NCBI GenBank assembly: GCA_963681505.1
Contig: OY811974.1
Location: 3,831,271-3,895,270 of the forward strand
Direction: 5' to 3'
DNA from: Eunapius fragilis
Taxonomy: Eukaryota; Porifera; Demospongiae; Spongillida; Spongillidae
DNA length: 64,000 bases
In this document: piece after piece, positions 10,501-62,851 of the stretch
How positions within the stretch are numbered: position 1 is the first letter of the stretch
Layout: every line of letters starts with the position of its first letter
Made by a program: the position numbers and the translations under genes
Notes under the pieces: generated by a model
Databases searched by the model: none
Seen by the model: the letters and a program-made list of their open reading frames with translations, nothing else
What the model was told of the DNA's origin: nothing

Positions 10501-12357
10501 TTGGTGTTGATCTACAAATAGTACATTACATCAGCTAGCACAATATTCATGACGCATTTATAAATTGATGGTTTAATTACCTATGCAATCTCAAGAACAA
10601 TTCTGATCCCACTCGAGCATATAAAAGTGGAAAGATCCAGATGCTACCAGATCTGCCAAACGATTGCATTCAAGAGCAGTACCGAAAGGACCAACAAAAC
10701 GACCACCCAAAGGTACAATACAGCATCGATAAATGTTGGATCGATAAATAATGAGCATGCATGGTATATCGCTAAAATGGAAGGAATAGTTTCTGCAATA
10801 GTTACAGCGGTAGATACTGCGTCTCTCTCCGCTTTATAGTAATATGCGCTGTTTTAAATGTGTGTATAACGCCTAAGTTGCTTATGTCAATTTGGTCGTG
10901 TATTGCGGTGCATGGTTTATCTGATGAGATCAGTTTACTTTGGGTACATTCATCCTATGTATTTTATGGCTTCACTTTTGCTAATGCTTTTAACCTTTAT
11001 CACCCTTTGATCCTCAATGGAGGTAGTCTGGGAACTAGTGTAATATTTATTTTAATGGAACACCTCAACAAAATTGCAGATTCTAAAATGATTGCGCAAG
11101 TTGACATTTTTGCTACCTGATTCTATACGTTTCAAGAACACCAAATCCACCAGAAAAATTTAGGAAACAAGTAATAAAAACATTCTCTATATGAGAAGGT
11201 TGGTGGAATATAGGAATCAAAGGTGATAGTGGTGTAAAAAGCAAGGGAACAAGGTTTCTGATTGAAAAGGAAAAATGAAATAGACCTATATTATTAGCAT
11301 GCACATTTAAATATGACAACATGTTGCTAATATAGGTCTATTTCATTTTATTCCTTTTCAATCAGAAACCTTGTTCCCTTGCTTTTTAACCACCATCACC
11401 TTTGATTCCTATGTTCCACCAACCTTCTTGTATAGAGAATGTTTTTATTACTTTTGTTAATACCAATTCCAAACATTGAAGAACAGAGGAAAACTTTTAT
11501 ACTCAACTACCACTGTTTCCACTTTAGAGTGCTCAGATAGCCATGAAGAGCAGCCCTAAGTTGCATTGATCTAAGAAGAGGAGGAAGGGTCGTTTTGAGT
11601 TGGGTGGTGGAACAGAGAGTACTTCAACTTGCCTTTTGCGTAGGTGGTATAGTTGTATTCAGGGCTAGAATGAGGGTGACAAGGCTGGCAATTAGTTTCT
11701 TGGAGCAATAGCACCATCTATGGTAGGCTTGCTTATTTCCAAGCTGCCAAGACACACTGGGAGTGCAAGGAGAGCTCTTTCTGCATCACTTACGCTTGAA
11801 CAACCAAGTAATGGCAGGGATAAACACCCTGTTGAGTCCGTTGTAGAAGAGTAGATATATTAGGTATCAATTTACCTACGCCATCAAAAAATCAGAGCAT
11901 CAGTCAAGGATGACCCATTTATATTAATCAATTAACTACCTGGGCCTCAGACCTTTTACTTTTGGTCCTAATTAATGTGGGAGGGGCTTATCGGACTAGT
12001 AAAAACTGACTTGATATACTGCAGTTTGATAATTTTTATACCATCATTTATTTATCAATAACGGTGAGGATGACATTTGGAAATCGGAGTTTTATCTGAT
12101 TTCGATTTTTCGTATCGCTGTAGCATTGCATTTTAAGACATGTATGATGATTGCGTACCTTATCATTATTTTATTTACCGCAGCAGGTAAAACCTGATTG
12201 TCATCAAAACAGGCAGATTGAAGAAACTGCAAAGTTCAATTTATGCAACCGCCTTGTACAAGTTGCACACCACTCCCTTCTTGATGTTGAAGCAATGCGA
12301 GAATACTTAAAGCATCTCAAGTTGCAGTATTTCAAGGAATTTGAACAATCTATTTGA
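1495..12357 (+). CDS. MSH4: MSH4, meiotic MutS homologue (3' part, nine exons)
   Basis: MSH4 pairs with MSH5 to form a clamp on recombination intermediates and promote meiotic crossovers; it lacks the mismatch-binding role of MSH2/MSH6. Exons seen: 1495-1589, 2706-2753, 2919-3086, 4639-4776, 4835-4905, 5671-5689, 5742-5826, 6495-6583 and 12187-12357 (or from 12184). All have AG acceptors and GT donors, and their phases join into about 293 residues. Visible parts are the family motif [12 protein letters not shown], Walker A TGPNMSGKST (split by an intron), Walker [12 protein letters not shown], the ATHFLEL switch and the C-terminal helix region ending at TGA 12355-12357. The order and spacing follow animal MSH4 rather than MSH2/3/6, which lack the AIKQG block. 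Animal MSH4 is about 930 residues, so roughly two thirds of the protein must be encoded upstream of the window; I found no further exon in 1-1494. The last intron (5.6 kb) is filled with repeats. Confidence 0.92.
1960..2110 (+). repeat. Dispersed repeat shared with 28.24-28.42 kb
   Basis: Shares GAGCGGAAGTGATT, an ATTGGTCAATT segment and the motif GGCACTTAGAATCC with the copy at 28.24-28.42 kb, in the same order. No ORF. Probably a decayed non-autonomous element; family not recognised. Confidence 0.5.
2706..2753 (+). CDS. MSH4: MSH4 exon: first half of Walker A
   Basis: A 48-nt exon reading [16 protein letters not shown], with acceptor TGCAG before 2706 and donor GTATGA after 2753. It supplies the GPNM half of the GPNMSGKST ATP-binding loop; the intron sits exactly between M and S. 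Confidence 0.92.
2919..3086 (+). CDS. MSH4: MSH4 exon: second half of Walker A and following helices
   Basis: A 56-codon exon starting [20 protein letters not shown] and containing [19 protein letters not shown] and [11 protein letters not shown], the segment that in MSH4 replaces the MSH2-type signature region. Acceptor TTTAG before 2919, donor GTATGT after 3086, phase 0 at both ends. Confidence 0.93.
3445..4440 (+). repeat. Left arm of ~1-kb inverted repeat within MSH4
   Basis: Reads as the near-exact reverse complement of 7150-8144 over about 990 bp, with only scattered small differences, which means a recent origin or gene conversion. Starts at CTTACTTTTTAAGACCCAAC and ends at TTGTATCTCCGGATG. 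No recognisable protein is encoded. It lies in the intron just after the Walker A exon. Confidence 0.9.
4639..4776 (+). CDS. MSH4: MSH4 exon: Walker B
   Basis: A 46-codon exon, acceptor TCCAG, donor GTTGCA. It holds [20 protein letters not shown], the Walker B acidic pair and ABC signature neighbourhood of MutS ATPases. It lies between the two arms of a 1-kb inverted repeat (see the repeat entries). Confidence 0.93.
4835..4905 (+). CDS. MSH4: MSH4 exon: ATHF switch
   Basis: A 71-nt exon separated from the previous one by an intron of only 58 bp. It reads [20 protein letters not shown] and ends after two bases of a codon. The His of ATHF is the conserved switch residue of MutS ATPases. Donor GTAAGC at 4906. 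Confidence 0.9.
5466..5490. repeat. Short TTAGG tandem repeat
   Basis: Four copies of GTTAG/TTAGG in a row within an MSH4 intron. This resembles the arthropod-type telomere unit but is too short to mean more than chance or a small interstitial repeat. Confidence 0.6.
5671..5689 (+). CDS. MSH4: MSH4 19-nt microexon
   Basis: Acceptor TTCCATAG, then 19 bases, then donor GTGAGT. Joined to the preceding exon it gives NVSNYHFEIQ, which lines up with NVENMHFEVQ in vertebrate MSH4. It is too short to be found by ORF calling; it is supported by phase (71+19 = 90 nt), splice sites and the family alignment from memory. Confidence 0.82.
5742..5826 (+). CDS. MSH4: MSH4 exon after microexon
   Basis: An 85-nt exon reading [20 protein letters not shown] followed by GRTEESHYG. 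It matches the MSH4 stretch ending in LxKGxTEEKNYGL. Acceptor ATCAG, donor GTAATG; ends one base into a Gly codon that the next exon completes. Confidence 0.88.
5863..6109. mobile_element. piggyBac-type MITE with TTAA flanks
   Basis: A 247-bp element with inverted ends (TCGTGGCAGCGAAAAGGGAC on the left; TTCCTTTTCGCCGCCACGAT on the right) and TTAA directly outside both ends (5859-5862 and 6110-6113), the piggyBac target. Non-coding. A decayed copy is at 8578-8822, and the core also recurs at 30.27-30.53 kb with different ends. Confidence 0.75.
6495..6583 (+). CDS. MSH4: MSH4 exon: post-ATPase helix
   Basis: An 89-nt exon completing the Gly codon and reading [20 protein letters not shown] then [10 protein letters not shown]. 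This corresponds to GLKAAEVSSLPPSIVxxAKE of vertebrate MSH4. Acceptor TGTAG, donor GTGGGA, phase 0 at the end. Confidence 0.9.
6750..7150 (+). repeat. Outer segment of foldback family, adjoining the 7150-8144 arm
   Basis: Shares GAGAAAATGGGTCTTG-like, ACACAAC, TGTGAAAATCCATTT, TTACAAGGT and GGCCACATCTTCAG blocks in the same order with 18765-18940, and in reverse complement with 20700-20900. No gene content seen. Confidence 0.65.
7150..8144 (-). repeat. Right arm of ~1-kb inverted repeat within MSH4
   Basis: Reverse complement of 3445-4440. Together the arms bracket 2.7 kb containing five MSH4 exons (4639 to 6583). To the left this copy continues into about 400 bp (6750-7150) that resemble the outer arm of the foldback element at 18.75-20.96 kb, so both belong to one broader foldback family. 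Confidence 0.9.
8578..8822. mobile_element. Second, decayed copy of the TTAA MITE
   Basis: Ends are GGCAGCGAAAGGGACCTA and TAGGTCCCTTTTTGCTGC. The core shares CCACTGTAACTCCATGATGG and ACTAATTTCCAGTG with 5863-6109. The TTAA flanks are no longer recognisable. Confidence 0.7.
8850..9240 (+). repeat. Diverged third copy of the MSH4 inverted-repeat arm
   Basis: Matches the first 390 bp of the 3445-4440 arm in the same orientation (CCCAA..TTG, GGCAAATATT, CAGAGTAAACG, CCAAAAGAGGGAGAAA, AAGAAGTCACGTG) but with many differences. With 7150-8144 it forms a looser inverted pair. Confidence 0.75.
9245..10067. mobile_element. Probable non-autonomous DNA transposon
   Basis: Left end CAGGGCCGTAGCAGCC..GGTCAGGCTTG and right end CAGCCTGACCA..CTACAGGCCTG are imperfect inverted repeats bounding about 820 bp. 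The inner block with GCTTCTGGGGCTCTGCCCCA and GCTTACAGCGCTCCC recurs in reverse at 41.5-41.63 kb. No transposase is visible. The superfamily is not certain; the CAGGG termini would suit hAT or a related group. Confidence 0.45.
10068..11168. other. MSH4 last intron, unassigned stretch
   Basis: AT-rich DNA with short ORFs that look random. A TATAAAAG motif at about 10620 is not followed by a recognisable gene. Nothing else can be supported. Confidence 0.4.
11169..11453. mobile_element. Foldback MITE, copy 1
   Basis: Arms of about 130 bp in inverted orientation: AGTAATAAAAACATTCTCTA at the left end and its complement at the right, folding around a short AT-rich loop near 11305-11325. The same family is at 23695-23934 and 50666-50931, with a half copy at 285-372. 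No coding capacity. Confidence 0.85.
12187..12357 (+). CDS. MSH4: MSH4 terminal exon
   Basis: Encodes [20 protein letters not shown] and onward to EFEQSI and TGA. It contains [20 protein letters not shown], matching the LATRLVQTARNSxLDPDSLR helix that ends MSH4. The acceptor is a tandem CAGCAG, so the exon may begin at 12184 or 12187, adding or omitting one Gln. The intron upstream is about 5.6 kb. Confidence 0.88.
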   Translation, partial: VKPDCHQNRQIEETAKFNLCNRLVQVAHHSLLDVEAMREYLKHLKLQYFKEFEQSI

Positions 12358-14318
12358 ACAACTATATTATATATTATTCCTTGAGTGTTGTGATTTGTTA
12401 CTACACAAGAAATGTTGATATCCATAATCTGGCACAGGATGAGTTTACTGCTGGTCAGGTGAATATATGCCAGAGCACTGATTTACAGTAAAAGTATTAG
12501 CCATATCATAGAATAGTCAGCTTGGAATGATTTTAAGTGGTCTAGTGCCAAGTACTGAGGGGTTTGCATGCTAATGATTTTGCGTTTATGCCAGTACAAG
12601 CTAGTGCCTCTGATAGTGAAAGCTGAGGTACTGATCAAAGGACTGTTGTCAGTATATTTAAAAACTGAGATAAATACATGTATATATGGCGCAAAAATGA
12701 ATATCTACCATGATTGACAGCCGGATTAAGCCAACCAAGATTGACAAGCCTAGCTATGTCTGGGCTTCTAACATCATCTCATAGCGCCAATATCAGATTG
12801 GAAACAGTTTTGCATCAAATGTCTGTTAGGACTGCCATATACATCATGTGCTTCAGTATCCATGACTGGAGTTAAAAAAATTAGGCATTCTTAATTGATG
12901 ATTTATATGACACATACTAATGTTTGGGGCATTTGTTGGCTGTCAAATACGGTCTGTGAGTACACAAGTACTACACATACTTGTGAGCGCTGCGAACAAC
13001 TTCAAGGATCGCAGTACAAATGGCATATTATTACAATTTGCAAGTGGTATGCATAAATGCTAGCATGAAGAAAAACTACGGTTATTGTTATCCTGCAGGC
13101 AGCCATTTGTTTCAGATAAAACCTGCATCAAATAAAAAGAAGTAAAATCATTTCAGGCACTAGAGCACAATCAACACCACAATGTGTACATGTAGATGAA
13201 TTGAGTAGTTCATAAAAGCTTAAAATTTGCTCCTAGAATACAAAATTGATTTATTGATGCTGGTCTTGATTGAAATTTCAGGAGCAATAAAATTGTTGTT
13301 ATGCACCTTCTTATTGTCAAAAGTATATTATATTTCTATTGCTTTCGGTGTTTTGTTCAAGCAGGTATCAACGTACAATATCTAATGCATCGTCAATCAG
13401 ATAGGAGTGTTCAAAGTAAGCGATTGAAACATTACATATAGTAAATGGACATTTTATTGGAAGCTTTCCCAACACAACACTATGTTTCTAAAATTTCAGA
13501 CATACCAAACAAAAGCACCATATTGGGGATTGCATAGAGTTTTTATCATGCACTGGTTGTATGCTGCATATATATTCCCAGCGCTCAGATTATTCATAAA
13601 ACTTACTTAACATTAACTTTAACTGGCTTGTTTCCACAATTTTTCTATGCAGGCATTCCAGTAAATGCTGAAAAAAAGCAAAAGACATAAAGGATTGCTA
13701 ATAAAAATGTTTGTGTCCAGGTCAGCTTTAAACAAAAATGAGGAGATAGGGAAGAAAAATGGAAGTCGAGTATTGAAAATTAAACTTGATTTGGCTATAT
13801 GCAAGGAATTACTAAGTAACAATATGAAATTGTGTATCTTACAAATCATTATCCAAATGTTATTACAATTATCTACATATTGTAATGGAGATCACCTATT
13901 TGCAAAATTGCATAAAATTAATCCTTTTAGTTCAGATAAAGATTGGAATTGGAAATTCTGACTTTAGTTTGGAAGTCTTGGCATTCCCTCGCATGCAAGT
14001 GTCAATGCATGCGTGTGTTTTTGGAGCAATTATTTGTAGAAAGCGTCCAGGCATTGTGTTTGAGTCATGTCTGTTGGATGCTGAACCCATAATAATTGGT
14101 TGCACTAAACTTCAGACAGTACATCGGGCCTGAGCTAGCTTCAGCAGGTGACCCACCAGGAAATGATCATCATGATAACCCTTAATGCACAGTGAGGCAA
14201 TGCCAAGACTGATAAGTGATTACAGCAAAACAGTGAGGTATCACGGTCCTGAATTTTGTCCTATGTTGCAAATTGCTAATAAATTCAGCTGTGATGTTCT
14301 CTAGCCTTACATGTTCAC
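12358..14318. other. Region downstream of MSH4, no gene seen
   Basis: Contains AATAAA hexamers (for example 13286-13291) but none close enough to the MSH4 stop to be assigned with confidence. The 98-codon ORF on the + strand at 13665 is lysine- and leucine-rich without a recognisable domain and is probably chance. Confidence 0.4.
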
Positions 14319-14377
14319 TGTAGTGAATGGAAAAATTAATAACCATTCTGTATCGCGCATGCACCTTACGTAATTTA
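14319..14377 (-). repeat. Terminal direct repeat (LTR-like), 3' side of gypsy fossil
   Basis: TGTAGTGAATGGAAAAA.. through CCTTACGTAAT matches 16421-16478 with few differences and lies at the low-coordinate end of the gypsy fossil. On the - strand it ends ..CCATTCACTACA, with the CA expected of an LTR end. Confidence 0.65.
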
Positions 14378-16420
14378 ATATCTCCCTTTGGGGATCACAG
14401 GTTTATGGGGTGGTTTAATAGTGGTGCCAGTTCTGGTTCATGTTAGAATAGGGCTCCTGAGTTTGGGTATGTGTTGATTTTCATCTTCATGCTCACCAGT
14501 TATTACTGGTTCTGAAAGTTGTTCTCTGTGCATTTTGTCTCTTGGATCCTTGTTTATATTGGGTGCGTCTCCATCATCTGAATGGTTCTCATCATCACAC
14601 GGATTATTCTCAGAACCATGTGTTGATGTCTTGGGGACAGCAATCAAATGTCGTTGGTTCCTGCGTACTGTTCCTCCAGGAGTATTTATTATGTAGGATC
14701 TAGGGGTGTTTGTCTTAGAGGTGATATTTCCTTTTGCTCCTTTGCTGCTGTTTGTGATCCAGACTTCTGTACCGTGATCTAGCTCTGGTAAAGCTTTTAC
14801 CATGTGTCTGATGTCATAGTTCTCTTTCTGTCTTTGGTTAGGCTCCTCATCACTTCTGCAAAACTCTTGAAGATACGGTCATGACGGTACCATCTCACAG
14901 GGTAATTGTGGAACGATTGTACGGATGCGACAGCCAAAAAGCAACTCAGCTGGGCTCAGGTTGCACCTTGGTAAGGGTGTTGCTCTATAGTTCAGTAGTG
15001 CCAGGAAAGTGTCGTCAGCATTCTGAATGAGGGTCTTTACTGTTTTGACAGCCCGCTCAGCCTATCCATTACCCTGTGGGTAGTATGGGCTGCCTGTGGT
15101 ATGCTGACAGCCATACGACGTAGCAAATTCAGCCATATGTTTTGATGCATACTGTGGTCCGTTGTCAGTTACCAAGACCTCTGGAATGCCAAATCGAGCG
15201 AAAACAGATTTTAGGATTTTAATCACTGTTTGGGAAGATGTTGAGGGTAGTTGTACCACTTCCGGAAATCTGGAGAAGCTATCGACTATCAAGAGGTAGT
15301 TTTGCCCTTGCAAGGTAAATAAGTCAGAACTGACTTTCTGCCAGGGATATGTTGGAAGAGGTGGAGAGAGCATCGGTTCCATGTGTGGTTGGTTGCTCTT
15401 AGTGCACACTTGACAGTTTTGAAATATCCGGCGGATCTGCTTATTCAGGCCTGGCCACCAGACTGCCATTTTGGCATGTAGACGGCATCTTTGAATTCCC
15501 AAATGACCCTCATGTAGCTTTTGTAGGGTCATGGTTTGCAACAATGCAGGGACATCCAAACAGAAGGAGGCCATCACCAATGCTCAACTTGTTTCTAACT
15601 AACCAGTAAGCCTTGAGGTTTGCTGGTAGCTTCTGTTTGGTTGGCCAACCGTCTCTGCAGAATGTAATAAGGCTGATGCAAACTGGGTCCCGTCTCTGTT
15701 CTATGTGGTATCTGATGAGTACAGGGGATGTTATCGGAGTTGAAGAAACTATAGCATTGACAAAGGATTCACAATCACTAGGTGTACCATCACCTGGCGC
15801 ATTCACATTGTGTGGTGCTCTAGATAGCGTGTCTCCGGTGAACAAGGATTTTCTAGGAACATGATGGAATGCATAATCATATCTTGCCATTTGGAGGCGA
15901 AATCTCAGGATACGAGGGGGTAGGGTGTTGAGATGTTTCGTGCTTAGTAGAGGGACCAAGGGTTTGTGGTCTGTTTCAATCTCAAAATGCAAGCCAATTA
16001 TGAAAGTTGTGAATTTATTACAAGCCCACACAATGGCAAGGGCTTCTTTCTGTATTTGAGCATATAGTTGCTCAGTTTCAGTGAGTGCTTTTGAAGCAAA
16101 TGCAACTGGTTTCCATGAACCTTGTTCTTCTTGGAGCAGAACAGCTCCCAAGCCATAGGATGAAGCATCAGTCGATATTTTGGTTGCTACTGTAGTGGAT
16201 GGCTTGTAATTTCTTGCTTCAAGGCTGCAAAAGCTAGATAATGTTTTGGACTCCATTGCCATACATTACGTGTGCTCAACAACTCTCGCAGTGGTTGGGT
16301 TAGGTTTGCAATGCAAGGAGAGAATTTGTTAAACTGATTTATCATTCCTAGGAATCGTCATAGCTCGGAAACGTCTTTGGGTTTAGGCATCATCTGAATT
16401 GCATCCCACAGCTGCCACCA

Positions 16421-16480
16421 TGTAGTGAATGGAAAAATAAATAACCATTCTATATCACGCATGCGCCTTACGTAATCTAT
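16421..16480 (-). repeat. Terminal direct repeat (LTR-like), 5' side of gypsy fossil
   Basis: Direct match to 14319-14377, immediately followed on the - strand by the TGGTGGCAGC primer-site leader seen also in the 51-kb element. The full LTR may extend further to higher coordinates. Confidence 0.65.
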
Positions 16481-17404
16481 TATTACAACAACAATACATA
16501 CCATTCCCAAAGATGTCATCTTTGTGAATATGTAACATGATGTTGTCAGTGACATCTTTGTAATTATGTTTCACCATTAGGTTATTTCATCTTACTGTGA
16601 TTCATTGTGCTAAGTAGATAGCTTTTGATACTATGAAGCGCGTAATATGTATGTTCTGATTGTAGTGGCATTTGTAGCAGTCATCACAATCATTACTCTA
16701 CAAACTTCAGACCGAAGTTGTTTTGAGGTATTGTTAAATTAGCTAGCTGGAAGTGTACATTATCATGTCAAAAATAGTCGAACTGTTGAATACTAATTTC
16801 GAAATTCCGTGAAAAAAGACAATTGAGAATGTAATAGCTCTGGGATGGATGTCATCTTTATAAAACATCAAAATCCTCCTCGAAATCCTTCTTTAGCAGC
16901 AAGTCCAGTCACATGTGAATGCATGGCAGTATGTATAGATAACATTATAATTGGTATATTCTGGGCACATTGCATTAATTATTATGCTATTCATTTTATC
17001 CATCATAAAACCTGTATAGAATGAACAGGAAAAATAGGTTTTTCTTTGTCTGAATAAAGAACTGCAAAGAGATAAAATCTATAAGTTGTCAGCATTCGTA
17101 ATGTGCACTAATATCTTGCAAAAAAAGGTTAACATGGCACTAGAATGAATGCATTTACAAATATTTTCAAATAATGAAAGAGCAACTAAATTTGTGATAG
17201 TATGCATGGGTATGAACTTATTTTGCGATATAAAAATTTCATTGACCATACATGTGTTTAAGTAAAACTGCCAGTGTAATTTAACACATTACTATGGGGT
17301 AGGTTCAATAAGCAAAGATTTCTAATTGATATATTGTGCTGAACTATTTCACAGAGAACTCATGCCTGAATGCAAGTTGAGTGTTTTAGATAATTTTTTC
17401 TCAC
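16481..17404. other. Non-coding stretch between gypsy fossil and first EGF exon
   Basis: AT-rich, no exon or repeat recognised. If the EGF gene continues to lower coordinates, its 3' exons (transmembrane or cytoplasmic parts) are not evident here. Confidence 0.4.
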
Positions 17405-60937
<43,533 letters not shown>

Positions 60938-60939
60938 GC

Positions 60940-61424
60940 AAAGGTATGAATTGTGGCATCTCTTGAGGATCCAGTTTCAGATGAGGCTGATGAGTGTGCA
61001 ATTCCCAAAAGACCAGGAGAAGACAGCATTCTCACCTGAGCCTGGAATGGGGCTGTTCCAGTTCACAAGAATGCCCTTTGGCTTGTGTGTGGGGCACCCA
61101 GCACATATTCCAGAGACTAATGGATGCCATGATGCGAGGACTGCCGTTCTTCACCACCTACATAGATGACGTCCTGATCTACTCAGGGAACGAGGAGCTG
61201 CACAAGTCATCTGGAGCAAGCATTCCAACGGTTGAGAGAGGTGGGGCTGACCTGAGATGAAGCAAGTGTCAGATTGGAATGGCACAGGTGACGTACCTGG
61301 GTCACACATTCTCTAAAGAAGGAATGTCACCAGATAGCAGCAAGGTGGAAGTGGTAGTAAACAGGCCCCAGCCAAACAATGAAGCAGAGGTGTGGCTATT
61401 CCTAGGACTTGCTTCATACTACCG
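60940..61424 (+). mobile_element. Ty3/gypsy RT fragment (fossil)
   Basis: RT motifs MGLFQFTRMPFGL, TYIDDVLIYSGNEELHKS, VTYLGHTFSKEGMSPDSSKV and LGLASYYR occur in order on the + strand over about 480 bp. Broken in a few places. No LTRs; cut on the left by the (GA)n tract and on the right by the hAT end. Confidence 0.8.
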
Positions 61425-62820
61425 CAGTGTTTCCCTCAGAGCATGGCGCTTCAGTAGCGCCATGGTTATGAATAAAGGTTGATAAAGATTGGTTTATGGG
61501 CAAAAATGATTACACATGTGGTAGCAAGTACATGTACAAGCTAAATACTATTTCTGCGATGGCGCATCTCACTCCAAATCTCAGCAGCTTTTACAAAATC
61601 AAAGTTCTCTAGATCTCCACCTTCTTAAACAATTCTCATTATTTGGCATAGAGTGGAGGTGTTTAATCTATTTCTAAGATCAGTTTTTATTCGATTCATA
61701 GATGAAAAGCATCTTTCACACCCAGCTGTGCTAACTGGAATGATGAGTGCAATTGATGCAAGCCTTGATGGTTAAGGGAAAGAGATCTTTGAGAACTGTA
61801 TTGTTACATGCCAGATCTTGTAGGAACTTTCTCAGATAGTCCCACGATATGCTTCAAAAACCACTCTAATCTTGTTGCAGTGGCATCAATATCAGGATTT
61901 ACATCCTGACTGTACTTGGACTCCAAGATGGCCAACATATCATTTCCCCATGACTGATACAATGCTGGGTCAATACTTTTATCTGGAATTTAGTTCGGGT
62001 CAAACAATCCAAAAGCATCTATTTCATCACACTCAGGAAAGTAGTGTTCAAGCTGCTGAATTACAGCATCCACAAGCTTTGTCTGCATCATTTCAGTAAA
62101 GGAAGTTCTATCAGTGGAAGACACCTTGATGGTATGATCTTTAAGTTCATGGTGAATGAATTTATCCACTTCACCAGTAAAATCAGCATCACATAATTCA
62201 GATATTCTGTGTAAAGTAAACTGCAGCCCTGGCCGTATTAGGGACATGTCAACATCTTCTCTTTGGAAGATTAAGCTAAGGTGGCTGATGTGAGGCAAAA
62301 TTTGATGAAGAAAATGACAAGCAACAAAGTAATATGTTTTTACAAATTTAGCTATAGGCTGCTGTTGGCTCACTTCATTCTGTACCTTCACGCTCTAAAC
62401 TGACAATGATTGATGGAAGTGTTCTAAGTATGGACTCTATTGCAGCATCATACGATAGCCATCGGACATCTTTTTTTGCTTAAGCTTGATTATAGGATCC
62501 CTCAGAATTTCCTGAATAGCACGTAGTCCTGCCATCCTAATTGCCCTATTGTGATAGAATTTTCTTTGAACCTTTTCAAATATGGTATGTTGTCAGCTGC
62601 ATGAGCTGTAGCTAGGGCAAGTCTGTGATTGATGCAATGAAGTACCTTCAGTAGCGATGCTACTCCACTAACCCTTCCTACCATTACTGCACAGCCATCA
62701 CTTCCAAATGAGCGCAGCTTGTTGATGTCAAGTCCCATATGTCTCCATAAAAGCAACTATAGCACCCTCAATAGTTTCCGCGTATGTTTTGTATTTGATA
62801 GTGTTATATAAATATAGGAC
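61425..62820 (-). mobile_element. hAT-superfamily transposase gene (broken)
   Basis: On the - strand, from 62.80 kb down: ETIEGAIVAFMETYG, SFGSDGCAVMVGRVSGVA, LHCINHRLALATAHAADNIP, MAGLRAIQEILRDPIIKL, DVRWLSYDAAIESILRTLPS, FLHQILPHISHLSLIFQRED and finally the hATC dimerisation motif STAGCERCFSSMNRIKTDLR near 61.7 kb. This is a KIAA1586/ZBED-like hAT protein, lacking the N-terminal BED finger region. Frameshifts are evident near 62.74, 62.56 and 62.37 kb, and stops occur after the hATC motif near 61.63 kb, so it is a pseudogene. The low-coordinate end CAGTGTTTCCC (61425) is a typical hAT terminus; the other terminus is missing where a LINE begins. Confidence 0.8.
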
Positions 62821-62851
62821 GTCCAATCTCAAAATAATAATAAAACCCTAA

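Larger units (their letters stand above)
14319..16480 (-). mobile_element. Ty3/gypsy LTR-retrotransposon fossil
   Basis: A virus-like fossil on the - strand. Recognisable parts, from high to low coordinates, are a primer-site leader (TGGTGGCAGCTGTGGGA, just inside the right terminal repeat), the end of the RT region, RNase H (STDASSYGLGAVL; ETDHKPL) around 15.85-16.25 kb, the integrase zinc finger and core (HEGHLGIQRCR; VTDNGPQYASKHM) around 15.07-15.56 kb, and a C-terminal RSYIINTPGGTVRRNQRHL segment around 14.65-14.8 kb. Gag and protease are not recognised. Short direct repeats of about 60 bp flank it. It is broken, with several breaks; its pol-only content and decayed frames suggest an old insertion. 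Confidence 0.85.

Noticed and set aside
10600-10839. Gene driven by the TATAAAAG motif at 10.62 kb
   Set aside because: The following ORF has no start in good context and no recognisable product, and it lies within the last MSH4 intron.
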